A stretch of 57,290 nucleotides of DNA, taken from Streptomyces longisporoflavus (GTDB taxonomy: Bacteria > Actinomycetota > Actinomycetes > Streptomycetales > Streptomycetaceae). The notes below the pieces were generated by a model, which had not been told where the DNA came from, did no database searches, and worked only from the letters and a program-made list of their open reading frames with translations. Where the stretch lies: NCBI RefSeq assembly GCF_014649775.1, contig NZ_BMTR01000035.1:1-57290 (forward strand). The letters run 5' to 3'. The position numbers and the translations under genes were made by a program. Positions 36,805 to 46,418 of this stretch are shown here, in pieces. Within the stretch, counting starts at the first letter, position 1. Each line of letters starts with the position of its first letter.

Positions 36805-37370
36805 GCTCACCGCCGACCCGGCATGCCGGCCCGAAGGTCAAATCTCAAGCTGAGCAACCCGATCCGGTGGGAGCCGGCGAAACGGTCCTGCCGGTCCCCG
36901 CGGCGTGCCAGGCGCCGGGGCGGCCGCGGACCTCGCGCGCGACGTGAGCAGTATCCGCCCGGCAGGAGCTCAGTAGCAGACCAGGATGACGACCCGCTCA
37001 TGCCGCCCGCCCTTCGCAACGTGAGCCGGGGTGGTGCAGCGTATTGGCGCCTTTGCCCTGTTCTGGCAGTTCGAGAAGATCTACTCGGGAGTCGACCCGC
37101 CCGTACAGGGCATGGCTCTCCGGTCCCGCGTGATGCCGACCGCCGCTGCGAGCTGCCGCTGCAGCCACCTGCGCCGATGAGTCGAGACCTCGGACACCTT
37201 TCTCAGCGGCACGGGCGCCTCGCGCGTTGCGCCCCCTTCGGGGTCGCCCCATCAGCGATCACTCTGGAAAGGTTCACCGAGGCGCTGCGGACTACGGACC
37301 GGGGGTGCTCCCTGCGCGGAGAACTGAGCCGCCGGGCGGAAGTGTGCCCCCTCTGACGGTCATTTTGGAT
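36805..37370. other. Stretch without a supportable gene
   Basis: No frame here has recognisable family features or a convincing start on either strand. Composition is GC-rich and arginine-heavy in all frames. It may hold the worn remains of a gene: a short segment near 37040-37100 (ALFWQFEKIYSGVD) looks protein-like but has no start. Confidence 0.45.
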
Positions 37371-37379
37371 CGCAGGTTG

Positions 37380-37406
37380 CTTTCATTTGTAACGTGAGAT
37401 TGAAAG
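37380..37406. promoter_or_regulatory. AT-rich upstream region with inverted repeat
   Basis: CTTTCA and TGAAAG form a perfect 6-bp inverted repeat 15 bases apart in a markedly AT-rich patch about 190 bp before the secreted-protein gene. This is a plausible promoter/operator; the binding protein is unknown. Confidence 0.4.
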
Positions 37407-37579
37407 GTTATGCGGCTAAGAAACCTTGGATCCGTGGGAGATTCGAGGCCTTTTTTATGACTCTCGTCACAGCATGACCCCTTCTGTGTGTGATGAAGTC
37501 GATCTTGACCGCAAGGCCCGGCAAACGCCCATCACCCTTGAAGGGATGGGTTGTGAGCAATGCCTGAAAAAGCACGTTC

Positions 37580-37586
37580 AAAGGAG
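37580..37586 (+). promoter_or_regulatory. Strong Shine-Dalgarno of the secreted-protein gene
   Basis: AAAGGAG lies eight bases before the GTG at 37595. It fixes the start and explains the position of the signal peptide. Confidence 0.75.
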
Positions 37587-37594
37587 TACGGCGC

Positions 37595-38569
37595 GTGCAG
37601 AACAGCACACACCGTCGCCAGTTCAGCAAGCTCTCCCTCGCTGCTGTATCCGCCACTGTCGGGGCAGCGCTCTTCGCCTCCGCGATCCCGGCCAACGCCG
37701 CCACCGCCACCGCGCCTTCGGATGGCGCGGCCCGGGCTGCCGCTGTCGTGGAATCTGCCACGGGGACGGCCGACATCGCTGCGTCAACGGCGGCACCGGG
37801 CACGCCGGCCAAGGCAGTGACGGCTACGGACGGCTCTGCCCTCACGGTCACTGCACCGGAGAGGGCGAACGGCGCCCTCCATGCCGCTGACGACAACGGC
37901 GACTCCTTCGGCCTCACCCTGCCGGGCGCCAAGGACGTCGTCGGAGTCAAGGCTGGATCGGGGACCGTGATTTACCCCGACGCCGCTGCCGCCACGGACA
38001 TCGCCGTGCAGCCGACCAGGGACGGCGGAGCCCGCACCCTGGTCACGCTCAAGGATGACAAGGCCGCCGAGACCCACCGATTCCAGCTCCACCTCCCGAA
38101 GAACGCAAGCATCACCGAAGACGCCCGGGGCGGCTTCGAGATCACGCGCGAGGCCGCCGAAGGCATTCACGTCCCGGTCGCCACGATCGACGCGCCGTGG
38201 GCCAAGGACGCGAACGGCAAGAGTGTTCACACCAGTTACAAGCTGGATGGCACCGATCTCATCCAGACCATCGAGACCGGCGAGGAGACCGCATTCCCGG
38301 TGGTCGCTGACCCCAAGATGACGTGGGGCATCGTGACGGGCACTGCGTACTTCAACAAGAAGGAGACCAAGGCGATCGCCAACAATGGCGCTCTGTCCGG
38401 CGTGGTCTCGGGGTTCCTCCCGCCGGGTCTGAACATCTACTGGGGTGCACACGCCGCGGTCATCACCACGACGGCGCTCAAGGCGAAGAACGCCAAGAAG
38501 TGCATCAAGGTCAAGTTCGCGGCGGGGATATTCATCCCGGGCCAGTACTCAGGTGGGCACTGCAAGTAG
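37595..38569 (+). CDS. Secreted two-domain protein, possible bacteriocin-like precursor
   Basis: This 324-aa exported protein has a Sec signal peptide (basic STHRRQFSK, hydrophobic SLAAVSATVGAALFASAIP, cleavage after ANA near 36). It continues with an acidic, beta-rich middle region (about 75-245) ending in FPVVADPKM. A distinct C-terminal part of about 80 residues is small, glycine- and alanine-rich, hydrophobic and basic, with two cysteines (KKCIKVKF and the final GGHCK). Streptomyces encode many secreted proteins with a similar middle domain and variable C-termini. A bacteriocin-like or toxin role for the tail is inference. It is followed 24 bp later by a small membrane protein. Confidence 0.8.
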   Translation: MQNSTHRRQFSKLSLAAVSATVGAALFASAIPANAATATAPSDGAARAAAVVESATGTADIAASTAAPGTPAKAVTATDGSALTVTAPERANGALHAADDNGDSFGLTLPGAKDVVGVKAGSGTVIYPDAAAATDIAVQPTRDGGARTLVTLKDDKAAETHRFQLHLPKNASITEDARGGFEITREAAEGIHVPVATIDAPWAKDANGKSVHTSYKLDGTDLIQTIETGEETAFPVVADPKMTWGIVTGTAYFNKKETKAIANNGALSGVVSGFLPPGLNIYWGAHAAVITTTALKAKNAKKCIKVKFAAGIFIPGQYSGGHCK

Positions 38570-38593
38570 TAACAACAGCAACGCGATCGGAGA

Positions 38594-38866
38594 ATGGCTT
38601 TGAGCAGCTCGTGGCTCATCTACAGCGGAGCCCTTCTGGTGCTCCTGTCTATCGGGGTCCTGTTTTTCGTAGGCAGACCTATGACACCCGTCTGGCGTGA
38701 CACCACGTCGATAGCCTGCGGCGTCATCGTCTTTGCCGTTGTGTGTGTTCTGGCTCTGCTCCTTCACGCACCGGTTCAGATTGCGGTGTCCGGGGCGTGC
38801 TTCTGGATGGCTGCAGCCATCACCAGCGTGCACGCCGTACGCGGCCGTATCAGCTCGCAGAGCTGA
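38594..38866 (+). CDS. Small membrane protein co-encoded with the secreted protein
   Basis: This 90-aa (or 88-aa) protein is almost entirely hydrophobic, with three predicted membrane segments (about 7-27, 36-58 and 62-80) and a short basic tail. The ATG at 38594 is only one base from the GGAG at 38589-38592. An in-frame TTG at 38600 has correct spacing (seven bases) and may be the real start. It lies 24 bp after the secreted protein and shares its terminator, so the two form a transcription unit. A role as immunity or export partner of the secreted protein is inferred from arrangement alone. Confidence 0.7.
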   Translation: MALSSSWLIYSGALLVLLSIGVLFFVGRPMTPVWRDTTSIACGVIVFAVVCVLALLLHAPVQIAVSGACFWMAAAITSVHAVRGRISSQS

Positions 38867-38871
38867 CCACG

Positions 38872-38915
38872 ACGGCCCGCACTCCCGGCATGGAATCGTC
38901 GGGAGTGCGGGCCGT
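38872..38915 (+). terminator. Strong hairpin terminator
   Basis: A perfect 16-bp stem (ACGGCCCGCACTCCCG and its complement) with a 12-base loop starts five bases after the stop of the membrane-protein gene. It closes the two-gene unit and abuts the truncated end of the recombinase element. Confidence 0.85.
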
Positions 38916-39006
38916 GTTGCGTTGTACCGGGCTTTTGGCCGGTTGCTGATCATGGCGCAGAAGGCTGAAGTGGACGCCGGGCCACGGCGGCAACGCTCCG
39001 GTCGTC

Positions 39007-39888
39007 GTGCCGGGGCCGGGGGCGAAGCCCGTCCGGGGCGAGATCCGGGTCAACAAGGTCCTGACCGCGGTGCGGATGTTCCTGCTCTACGCCGTGACGA
39101 ACAAGATGGTGCCGGGCTGGGTGCTGGAACAGATCTACGAGATCGGCGACACCCGCGATCTGCCCGAGGAGGCTCGGGGCGAGAGTGATGGCATGCGCCT
39201 GCGGCTGCGCGCTCGCCACCGGGTCCAGGAGCCGGAGACGGACATTGACCGCGCCAGCGACGAGGAGGTCGTGGCGATGTTCCTGGCCTGCCGCTCCGCC
39301 CGCGACCGGCTGACGCTCTTGCTGCTCTCCCGCGTCGGCCTGCGTCCGGGGCAGGTCGCGGGCCTGCGCCGCAGCGACTCGCATCTGCTGATGGACTCCC
39401 GGCCGCTGGGCTGCGACATCGACGGCGCCCACGTCCACATCGCCCGGCGACAGAACGAGAACGGCGCCTGGTCGAAGTCGAAGAAGACCTGGGCGATGCC
39501 GGTGGACTTCCTAGTGGTCCAGGCTTTCGACCAGTACGCACTGGAACGCCACGAACAACTCCCCTCCAGCGAAAGCGACTTCCTCCTGTTCAACCTCTTC
39601 CGCCCGCCCTATGGCAAGCCGGTGACGACGGACGCGATCGGCGAGCTCTGCGAGTCCTTGTCCCGCCGGGCCGGTCTGGGCCGGATGATCACGCCTCGGA
39701 TGTGTCGCCATGCGATGGCCAGCAACGTCGCGGACGCCGGCGGCAGCCTGGACGAGGTCCAGGCCCTGCTCGGCCAGAAGACTCCCCACTCGCCACGTCC
39801 GTATCTCCACCCGAGCCGCACTCGGCTCCGGGACGCCATCGAGCGGGTTCCCTCTCCCCGCCTGCAGTTCGAGGGCGAGGGCAGGTGA
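39007..39888 (+). pseudogene. TnpA-like tyrosine recombinase, N-terminally truncated
   Basis: The 293 residues from a GTG at 39007 are the core-binding remainder and catalytic domain of a tyrosine recombinase: Arg in SRVGLRPGQVAGLRRSD, ITPRMCRHAMASN for the His-x-x-Arg region, and YLHP for the nucleophile Tyr. Family-like sequence continues in frame upstream of 39007 (about 18 residues) to a stop at 38947. The true N-terminus, about 100 residues in relatives, is therefore missing. The usual LLGH box reads LLGQ, removing another active-site residue. The 3' end is followed after two bases by the tnpB-like gene. Confidence 0.78.
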
Positions 39889-39890
39889 CC

Positions 39891-42366
39891 GTGATCCACG
39901 CCGTCGTCTCCGCCGCCGAGGCTCCGGCGGACGAGCTGACCGATCCGCTGCGCGAGGCGATCAGCCCGGAGTTTCTGCAGCTCATGTCCTGGGACCCGCA
40001 GGTCAGGCTGCTGGTCATCCCGCGCGATCATCCGTAATTCAGCGCCCCGGAGTGCTTGGTAGCGGGCTGCGACAAAATGGTCTACTACGCGTTTCAGCAG
40101 GGACTTTGTGTCGGCTGCATGAAGCGGTGGGAGAAGAGTGGACAGAGCATTGAGGAGTTCGCCGGAACCGCGAAGCGAAACTGGCGGGCTATCGGCGCGG
40201 TCTCCTGCCAGGTTCCCCAGTGCGCCCGGCCCAGCAACGGCATGGCCACTCCGCTCTGCGCTGCGCACCTTCATCAGCAGAAGCGGATCTACAAGATCCC
40301 GGTCGAAGAGTTCGTACGGCATCCCGACGTCGTCCCGTTGGAGGCGTTCGGGCTCTGCAACGTCGCCGCGTGTTACCGGCAGCGGCAGAGCCCGGCCGGC
40401 TACTGCCCCGCGCACGCCCAGCGCCGCCGGGCCGCGATCCGCAAGGGAGGGCTGGACGACGAGGAACATTGGCGCCGCACCACGAACGCAATCTCCGAGC
40501 ATGGTGTGATCAGCCTGCGCGGACTACCCGATCGAGTGGTGCACGAGATCCTCTACAGCCTGCAGGAACGCGTGGCTGAGGGCGTGATGCAGAAGGACTA
40601 CCTCCTGCGACCGTTCTGCGACCGTGTTCGCTCCCAGCAGGTCACCACGCTCACCGAGCTCGACCTGGGCGCCTTCAACCATCAGACGAAGAACATCGCC
40701 ACGGGCTTCCTCAAGCACCTCGGCCGCTTCGGCCTGACCCCCGAGACCGAGCGGCACAAGGACATCTGGTCCGGCTACGCGTTCGGCCTGGACGGCAACA
40801 TCTACTTCGACAAGATCAGCCAGTCCTGGCTGCGGGAGGCCACGAAGGCCTGGGCCCTGGACGACATTCCCAAGCGGCGGGGCAAGAGCCGCACGGCCGT
40901 CCAGTCCCACATCAACGCGATCGTCCAGCTCTCGGACAGCCTGCGGCTGAACCGGCCCGACCACGGCGAGGACGTTCGCGCCGTCGCGCGCGTCGACGTG
41001 ACGGTCTTCCTGAACCGGCTGCGGTTCTTGAACGAACAAGACGAGCTCAGCGGATACGCGCACGTCCGCGTGGTCCGATACGCCCGGCGACTGCTGAGCC
41101 GGATGCGGACCCTGGGCCTGACCCAGCGCGATCAGCCCCTGCACGGGATCTGCGAGACCTTCGGCCTGCAGGCCGACGACATTCCGGACGACCCCGAGGA
41201 CAACGAGGCCGGCAAGGACCTGCCGACCGAGGTGATGACACAGCTCTGCCAGCACCTCGACAGCCTCGAAGCCACCGGATCCTCCGAGATCCGCACCGGA
41301 GTCGAGCTGATCATCGACACCGGCCGCCGGCCCGCGGAGATCTGCCGACTTCCCTATGACTGCCTCGAGCGCGACGAGGACGGCAAGCTGACGCTGATCT
41401 ACGACAACCACAAAGTCGGCCCGGAAGGCCCGTCGCCTGCCCATCAGCGGGGAGACCGGCGCCGTGATCACCGCCCAGCAGGAACGAGTACGGGCACGGT
41501 TCCCGGACACTCCCACCAGCGAGCTCAAGCTGCTGCCCACCGTGTTGACCAACAAGATGGGCACCAAGCCGGTCACGTCCGAATGGCTCGCCTCCCGCCA
41601 CCGCGCTTGGGTCGAGTCGCTGCCCGAGTTCCTCGTCCCCACAGTGGTCACGGTCAAGGGCCGCCAGGTCACCAAGATGCTGCCGTTCGACAAGGCCAGG
41701 ATCTTTCCTTATGCCTACCGGCACACCTACGCTCAGCGGCACGCGGACGCTGGCGTCGCTCCCGATGCCCTGCAGTCCCTCATGGACCATCGCCAACTGA
41801 CGACCACTCAGCAGTACTACCGGGTCAGCGAGACCCGCAAGCGCGAGGCCGTCGAGCGGGTCACCGCGATGCAGTTCGACCGGAACGGCAACCGCGTCTG
41901 GCGCAAGGCCCAGGCCCTGCTCGACTCCGAGCACGCCCGCCGGGCCATCGGAGAAGTCCAGGTCCCCTGCGGGCTCTGCACCGAACCCACCAACGTCCAG
42001 GCCGGCGGACACGACTGCCCCGTCAGGTTCCGATGCGTCGGCTGCGATCACTTCCGCACCGACGTCTCCTATCTCCCCGACCTGGAGGCATACCTCGCCG
42101 ACCTCCTCCGCGGCCGCGAACGCCTGGCCGCCTTCGCCGCCGATTCCTGGGCGAAGGCCGAAGCCATGCCCTCCGACGATGAGATCACCCGGATTCGCCG
42201 CCTGGTCAAACGCGTCCGGGAGGACCTGGAGGACCTCACCGAGGAGGACCGGATTCAGATCAAGCAAGCCGTCACCACGGTCCGCCGCACCCGCCGCGTC
42301 GTCTCACTCGGTCTGCCCCGCGTCAGGCCGGCCCAGGATCTCCGCCCCGAAAGGCCCGCAGGATGA
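39891..42366 (+). pseudogene. TnpB-like tyrosine recombinase, stop codon plus frameshift
   Basis: The frame from GTG 39891 reads about 48 residues, meets TAA at 40035-40037, and resumes directly with the conserved part. This part has three Cys-rich blocks (about 40040-40420, such as CVGCMKRW, CQVPQC, CNVAACYR...YCPAH) that look like zinc-binding modules. The catalytic Arg is in DTGRRPAEICRL. Near 41428-41431 one extra C shifts the frame, and the protein continues as RLPISGETG...AYRHTYAQRH...QQYYRVSE, which holds the remaining catalytic His/Arg and Tyr. Full length would be about 825 aa. Both lesions make it inactive unless suppressed. Confidence 0.78.
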
Positions 42367-42881
42367 CCAACCCCATGATCGAGGGCAAGCGCGCCGCCTC
42401 GGCTCGCCGCCGCGAGCGTGTCCTCAAAGCCATCGACACCGCCGCCAAGAACGGCGGAGACATCACCGTCGCCGGGCTCGCCAGAGCCGCTCGGGTCGAT
42501 CGCACCTTCATCTATCGCCATCGTGATCTGCTCGAACGCGTCCACGCCGCAGCCAACACCCCTGTTGGGGAGGGCCGAACAGCGGCGGTCAGCCGGACTT
42601 CGCTGCAGACCGACCTCACGAACGCACTGGAACGCAACAAGCGTCTCGCGGCACGGGTCCGGCAGCTGGAGAGCCGCCTGTCTTCCCAGCTCGGCGATGC
42701 CATCTGGGCCGAATCCGGTCTTGGCGCACCCGTCGACATCGACCAACTCCAGCGTCGCATCGCCCTCCTCGAGCAGGAGGTCGCTGCCAAGCAAGGTGAA
42801 CTCGAGGAGAGGACAGAGGAGTTGGAAGCTGCTCGAGCGGCGAACCGGGAGTTGACCCGTGCCCTGAACCACCGGCCTTGA
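42363..42881 (+). CDS. TnpC-like accessory protein (DUF6262)
   Basis: This 172-aa protein has an N-terminal helix-turn-helix-like segment (ITVAGLARAARVDRTFIYRHRDL) and a long C-terminal coiled coil (about 75-168, heptad-rich with ELEERTEELEAARAANREL). This is the usual composition of the third gene of Tn554-type trios. The ATG overlaps the tnpB-like stop by four bases (ATGA), so translation would be coupled. It seems intact although its two partner genes are broken. Confidence 0.8.
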   Translation: MTNPMIEGKRAASARRRERVLKAIDTAAKNGGDITVAGLARAARVDRTFIYRHRDLLERVHAAANTPVGEGRTAAVSRTSLQTDLTNALERNKRLAARVRQLESRLSSQLGDAIWAESGLGAPVDIDQLQRRIALLEQEVAAKQGELEERTEELEAARAANRELTRALNHRP

Positions 42882-42926
42882 TCACGACTGGCCACTGTCC
42901 GATCTGATCGCTCAGGTCACCCCACG

Positions 42927-42961
42927 CCGGTTCTCGGCGGCCGAAGGCCGCCGAGAACCGG
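42927..42961. terminator. Bidirectional hairpin between convergent genes
   Basis: A perfect 16-bp stem (CCGGTTCTCGGCGGCC and complement) with a GAA loop lies between the ends of the tnpC-like gene and the convergent methyltransferase gene. It can terminate both. Confidence 0.75.
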
Positions 42962-42981
42962 TCACGGACAGTCTCTAGGGG
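42961..42981 (+). repeat. Left arm of inverted repeat flanking the methyltransferase gene
   Basis: GTCACGGACAGTCTCTAGGGG here matches the reverse complement of 43662-43686 except for two mismatches and a 4-base AGTC duplication. The methyltransferase stop codon lies inside this arm. Confidence 0.6.
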
Positions 42982-43661
42982 CGGCGGGCCAGCAAGTGGG
43001 CGTCGAGGAAGCCCCGCTCGGAGGCCGGGTCGTGGACCAGCCGAGCGAACGGGACGAGCCCGGCACCGGCCAGCAGCTCGGCGAACCGGTCCACCGGCCA
43101 GCTATAGGCGGGCGTCACCTTGTGGTCGAAGCGGACCGGCGCCGACCCGTCAGTCGCGAAGAACGACACCAGGAGCAGGCCCCCTGGTGCCAGGACACGC
43201 ACCTGCTCGGCGATCAGTGCAGGCAATTCCCCAGGCGGGGTATGAATCATCGAGTAATGGGCCAGCATGCCACCGAGCGAGCCGTCCTCGGCCGGCAGGG
43301 CCTCCATCCTCGCCTCGTCGAACCGCAGCGCCGGATGGGCCCGGCGGGCGTGATCGACCATGACTGGGGAGAGGTCGAGCCCGAAAGCGTCCAGCCCAAG
43401 GTCGTGCAACATGGCCGTCAGATGTCCCGGCCCGCACCCGACGTCGGCTGCCCGCAAGTTTCCGGTCTCACGCACCAGTTCGGCGAAGGTGCTGATCATG
43501 TTCCGCGAGAACGGCTGCGTCTCCAACCGATTAGCGAACAACGATGCATACAGCTCGACGACCCCGTCATAGGCCGCCCTGGTCTCGTCCTGGTATCCCA
43601 CGGGAGAGAAGGTAACACCGGCACACATTCGCAGCTTCGTCCACCCTGCGCCGGCCTCCAC
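42975..43661 (-). CDS. Class I SAM-dependent methyltransferase
   Basis: This protein is up to 228 aa with the Rossmann methyltransferase motifs: AADVGCGPGH (motif I, SAM binding), LDLSPVMVDHARR (motif II), MLAHYSMIH (region after strand 4) and VLAPGGLLLVSF (post-motif). The substrate cannot be told. The start is uncertain: an ATG at 43661, an internal ATG 11 codons later and a GTG before GYQDETRAAYD are all possible, none with a clear ribosome site. The last would give the usual family N-terminus. Imperfect inverted repeats lie at both ends of the gene. Confidence 0.85.
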   Translation of the reverse strand: MEAGAGWTKLRMCAGVTFSPVGYQDETRAAYDGVVELYASLFANRLETQPFSRNMISTFAELVRETGNLRAADVGCGPGHLTAMLHDLGLDAFGLDLSPVMVDHARRAHPALRFDEARMEALPAEDGSLGGMLAHYSMIHTPPGELPALIAEQVRVLAPGGLLLVSFFATDGSAPVRFDHKVTPAYSWPVDRFAELLAGAGLVPFARLVHDPASERGFLDAHLLARRP

Positions 43662-43686
43662 CCCCTAGAGACTGACTTTCCGTCAC
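43662..43686 (-). repeat. Right arm of inverted repeat flanking the methyltransferase gene
   Basis: Its reverse complement reads GTGACGGAAAGTC then AGTCTCTAGGGG, matching the left arm at 42961-42981. Together the arms bracket about 680 bp holding one gene. Confidence 0.6.
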
Positions 43687-43805
43687 ATGGCTACGAACAG
43701 GCCCTAGCACCACAGGTGTCGTGCTGCATAAACTCACCTACTAGGTCGCTGAGCAGCATCAACGTGAGACAGAACCCACGGCAACAGCATCGACCCCCAG
43801 AGAAG

Positions 43806-45512
43806 GCGACGTCCTCCTTGTCCGCCTGCAGCATCGGATAGGCGCCGCCCGGGGTGGGCTGCACCGGAAGGCGGTCCAGGAGGGTGGCGTTGGACAGGAT
43901 CACGCCGCAGGGGTGCATGGCGTAGCCGCGTACCAGGGCGTCCAGGCCCTCGGCGAGCTCGAACAGCGGCCCGAACTCCTCCCGGCGTGCGGCGAGCCGG
44001 CGCAGCTCGGGCAGCTCGACCAGCGCGGAGCGGATGTCGCAGGCCCGGATGTGCGGAAACGATTTGGCGATCTCGTCGACGCTCTGCGGGGCGATCCCCA
44101 GCGCGAGGCCGGTGTCGTGTAGCGCGTGCCGGGCCCGGTAGGTCTCGGGCATCCCGGTCACCGCGACCCGCTCGGAACCGAACCGCTCGAAGATGCGGTC
44201 GTAGACCTCCAGACGGCGCGCGGACTCCACGTCCAGGTCGATGTCGGGCAGCGAGGTCCGCCGCTCCGACAAGAACCGCTCGAACAACAGACGGTGTTCC
44301 AGCGGGTTGGCCGTGGCGACGAACAGCGCGTGGTCGACCATGGAACCGGCCCCCGAGCCGCGGGCGGCGACCCGCACGCCCATCGCCCGCACGTCCGCGA
44401 CGACCTGGGCGACGGCCAGGAAATATCCCTCGAAGCCCAGCCGGCCGATCACCTTCAGCTCGTGGTCCAGCTGCCGCACCGCGGCCGGATCCGTCTCCAG
44501 GCCGCGGGCGGCCATGCCCGCCTCGCAGCGCCGGCGCAGCAGCCGCATCGCCCCGCCGCGCGCCCGGTCCGCGCCGACCACGTGCGGCTCGGGAAAGTGC
44601 GGCCGCCCCATCCCCAGGTCGGCTGCGGTAAGGGTGCAGGAGGCGGCAACCGCGCCGGTCTCCGCCAGCAGCGTGGCCGCCCGCCTGGGACCGTGCCCGG
44701 CGGCCGAGGCGATCTGCGCGGCCACCGCGCCCATCTCGCCGGGCCCCTTGAGCCACCGCTCGCCGCCGTCCAGGCGGCGCCGGTCGATCGGTCGCAGCAG
44801 CCGGGCCGCATCCAGCACGTCCGCGATGCGGTGCTGTGCCGGATCGGCATAACGCACCGCACCCGAGATCACGACCGGCACGCCCACCTCGTCGCCCAGC
44901 TGCACCGTGCGCGCCGCCAGCCGCAAGGATCCCGCCCCCGTTCCGCCGCCCCAGAAAGACCGCCTCCAGCCGCAGCCCCGCGCCGGCGATCACCCGCCAC
45001 GGCGCGAGCAACTGCTCGGCCCTGTCCGGGCGGCCGGCCATCAGCGCGGACACCGGCTCCGAGCCCGGCCCCATCAGCACGACCAGGCCCCGACCCAGAT
45101 GCTCGGCCAACTTGGCCCACGGCGCCACCGGCACCCCGTCCACCGGGCCGGCGTGCGCGGCCGACACGATCCGGCACAGCCGCGCCCAGCCGCCCGCATC
45201 CTGCGCCAGCGTCACCCGCCACCGCGCCTCGATCACATGCGCACCCCCGCGCACCGGCGTCCGGCGCCGCGCCGCCGCCTCTTCCGGTTCTGCGGCGGAA
45301 GCCACCGCCAGGTCGACCCCGAAGACCGGGCGGACCCCGGCGGCCGCCGCGGCCCTCGCGAAGCGCACGCTGCCGGCCACCGTGTCGCGGTCGGTCAGCG
45401 CCAGCGTGCCGATACCGCGCTCGGCGGCACGGCGTACCAGGTCGTGGGGGAGCGAGGCGCCGTAGCGGGCCGAGTAGCCGGAGGCGACATGCAGATGCGC
45501 GAAGCCGTCCAT
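43806..45512 (-). pseudogene. dnaE2: Error-prone DNA polymerase DnaE2, frameshifted and truncated
   Basis: The N-terminal half is clear. MDGFAHLHVASGYSARYG opens a PHP domain, followed by TLALTDRDTVAGSVRF and RPVFGVDLAV. Near 44930-44945 the frame shifts; the polymerase part continues with SLRLAARTV, RFLSERRTSLPDIDLDVES (catalytic Asp pair), the palm region and YPMLQADKEDV. Family likeness ends there (nt about 43806), roughly half of the usual 1100 or more residues. A fused out-of-family tail runs to a stop at 43691. The intact enzyme performs translesion synthesis in the ImuA/ImuB/DnaE2 mutasome. No imuA or imuB neighbour is present. Confidence 0.85.
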
Positions 45513-45770
45513 CGCACACCTCCTGCCACGCGTCACACCCCCTGCCCAGCTGTCCGGTCCCAGTGAGCCACGATCGCCACTACTCGCACATTGGTTCGAA
45601 ATTCTGGAAGCGGCGAATCGATCACGGCTGAAACTGTTCGGTACAGCAGCACCCCGCCAGAACGGGATGCAGCCCTCTCACCTGCACGAAACCCCGCAGA
45701 AAGCAGGCCGTAAGCAGCGCAGCCCCCATTGGCACCCGCTGGATTCGGCCAGCCGTGCGAAGCTACGGGC

Positions 45771-46004
45771 ATGGCACAGCCCGGCACATACATCGTCCGG
45801 CTCCGGTTCCGCGAGGACGGCCCGGACGTGACCGGATGGTGGGCCCGCAAGGAGGTCGCCGAGTCCAAGTACAAGGGCCAGATCGGCATCTACGGATCCA
45901 TCCCCGGTGTGATCATCACGCTCTCGGTACAGGCAGACGACCCCGAGGAAGAAATCCTGCTGAAGACCTGGAGGGCCGGACACGGCGAGCCGACCGGCGC
46001 ATGA
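45771..46004 (+). CDS. Small hypothetical protein
   Basis: This 77-aa protein begins MAQPGTYIVRLRFRED and includes TGWWARKEVAESKYKGQIGIYGSIPG. It looks like a compact beta-rich soluble domain and is not recognised. The frame is open 14 codons further upstream, but the ATG at 45771 matches the onset of protein-like composition. It ends 81 bp before the next small gene on the same strand. Confidence 0.6.
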   Translation: MAQPGTYIVRLRFREDGPDVTGWWARKEVAESKYKGQIGIYGSIPGVIITLSVQADDPEEEILLKTWRAGHGEPTGA

Positions 46005-46085
46005 GCAGCACGGCCGGTACGGGGCAGGCTGAGCCGACCTCGGCCTCTGTCCCCGCCGGCGGACCCGCTCTGCCACGCTCTGCCC

Positions 46086-46418
46086 ATGAGTCTCAACCCG
46101 GGGACGACCCTGGCCCACGCAGAAGACGTGCTCCTGCGCGCAGAGACCACATGGTCCAACTCGCGCAGCGCCCAAGACCTCTACGCCGCCTACACCGACG
46201 CGGTGCACGACACCTACCCCGCGCTCAAGCAGACGTTCACCGCCCCGGATCTCGCTGCGGGCCTCCACTCCGCGGCCTACTGGAACCTCCTGCCGATCGG
46301 CAGCACCGACCCGGGCGGATGGGTCAGCGCCACCGAGCTCCCCGGCGCGCAGCGAGCCCGGCGTGCACAGAACCAGGCGCTCGCCACGGAGATCGACAAC
46401 CAGGTGAAAGCCATGTAG
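46086..46418 (+). pseudogene. Hypothetical protein with in-frame stop
   Basis: The 110 residues are helical and soluble (AEDVLLRAETTWSNSRSAQDLYAAYTDAVHD). The frame ends at TAG 46416-46418 in ...QVKAM, but protein-like sequence continues in the same frame for about 30 residues (QARTELEALKELAARPGLPVVYVA). A CAG-to-TAG change in a longer helical protein would explain this. The family is not recognised. The truncated form could still be made. Confidence 0.45.

Larger units (their letters stand above)
38947..42974 (+). mobile_element. Decayed Tn554-type element (recombinase trio)
   Basis: Three adjacent same-strand genes match the tnpA-tnpB-tnpC layout of Tn554-type transposons: two tyrosine recombinases and a small DNA-binding accessory protein, linked by a 2-bp gap and a 4-bp overlap. 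The left end is lost, because the TnpA frame begins inside the protein at a stop (38947) just after a foreign terminator. TnpB has a nonsense codon and a frameshift. The right end should lie between 42882 and 42974. I see no cargo gene inside. Confidence 0.75.

Noticed and set aside
36823..37356. Open frame of 177 codons on the plus strand
   Set aside because: Arginine-rich low-complexity composition, no start signal and no family likeness.
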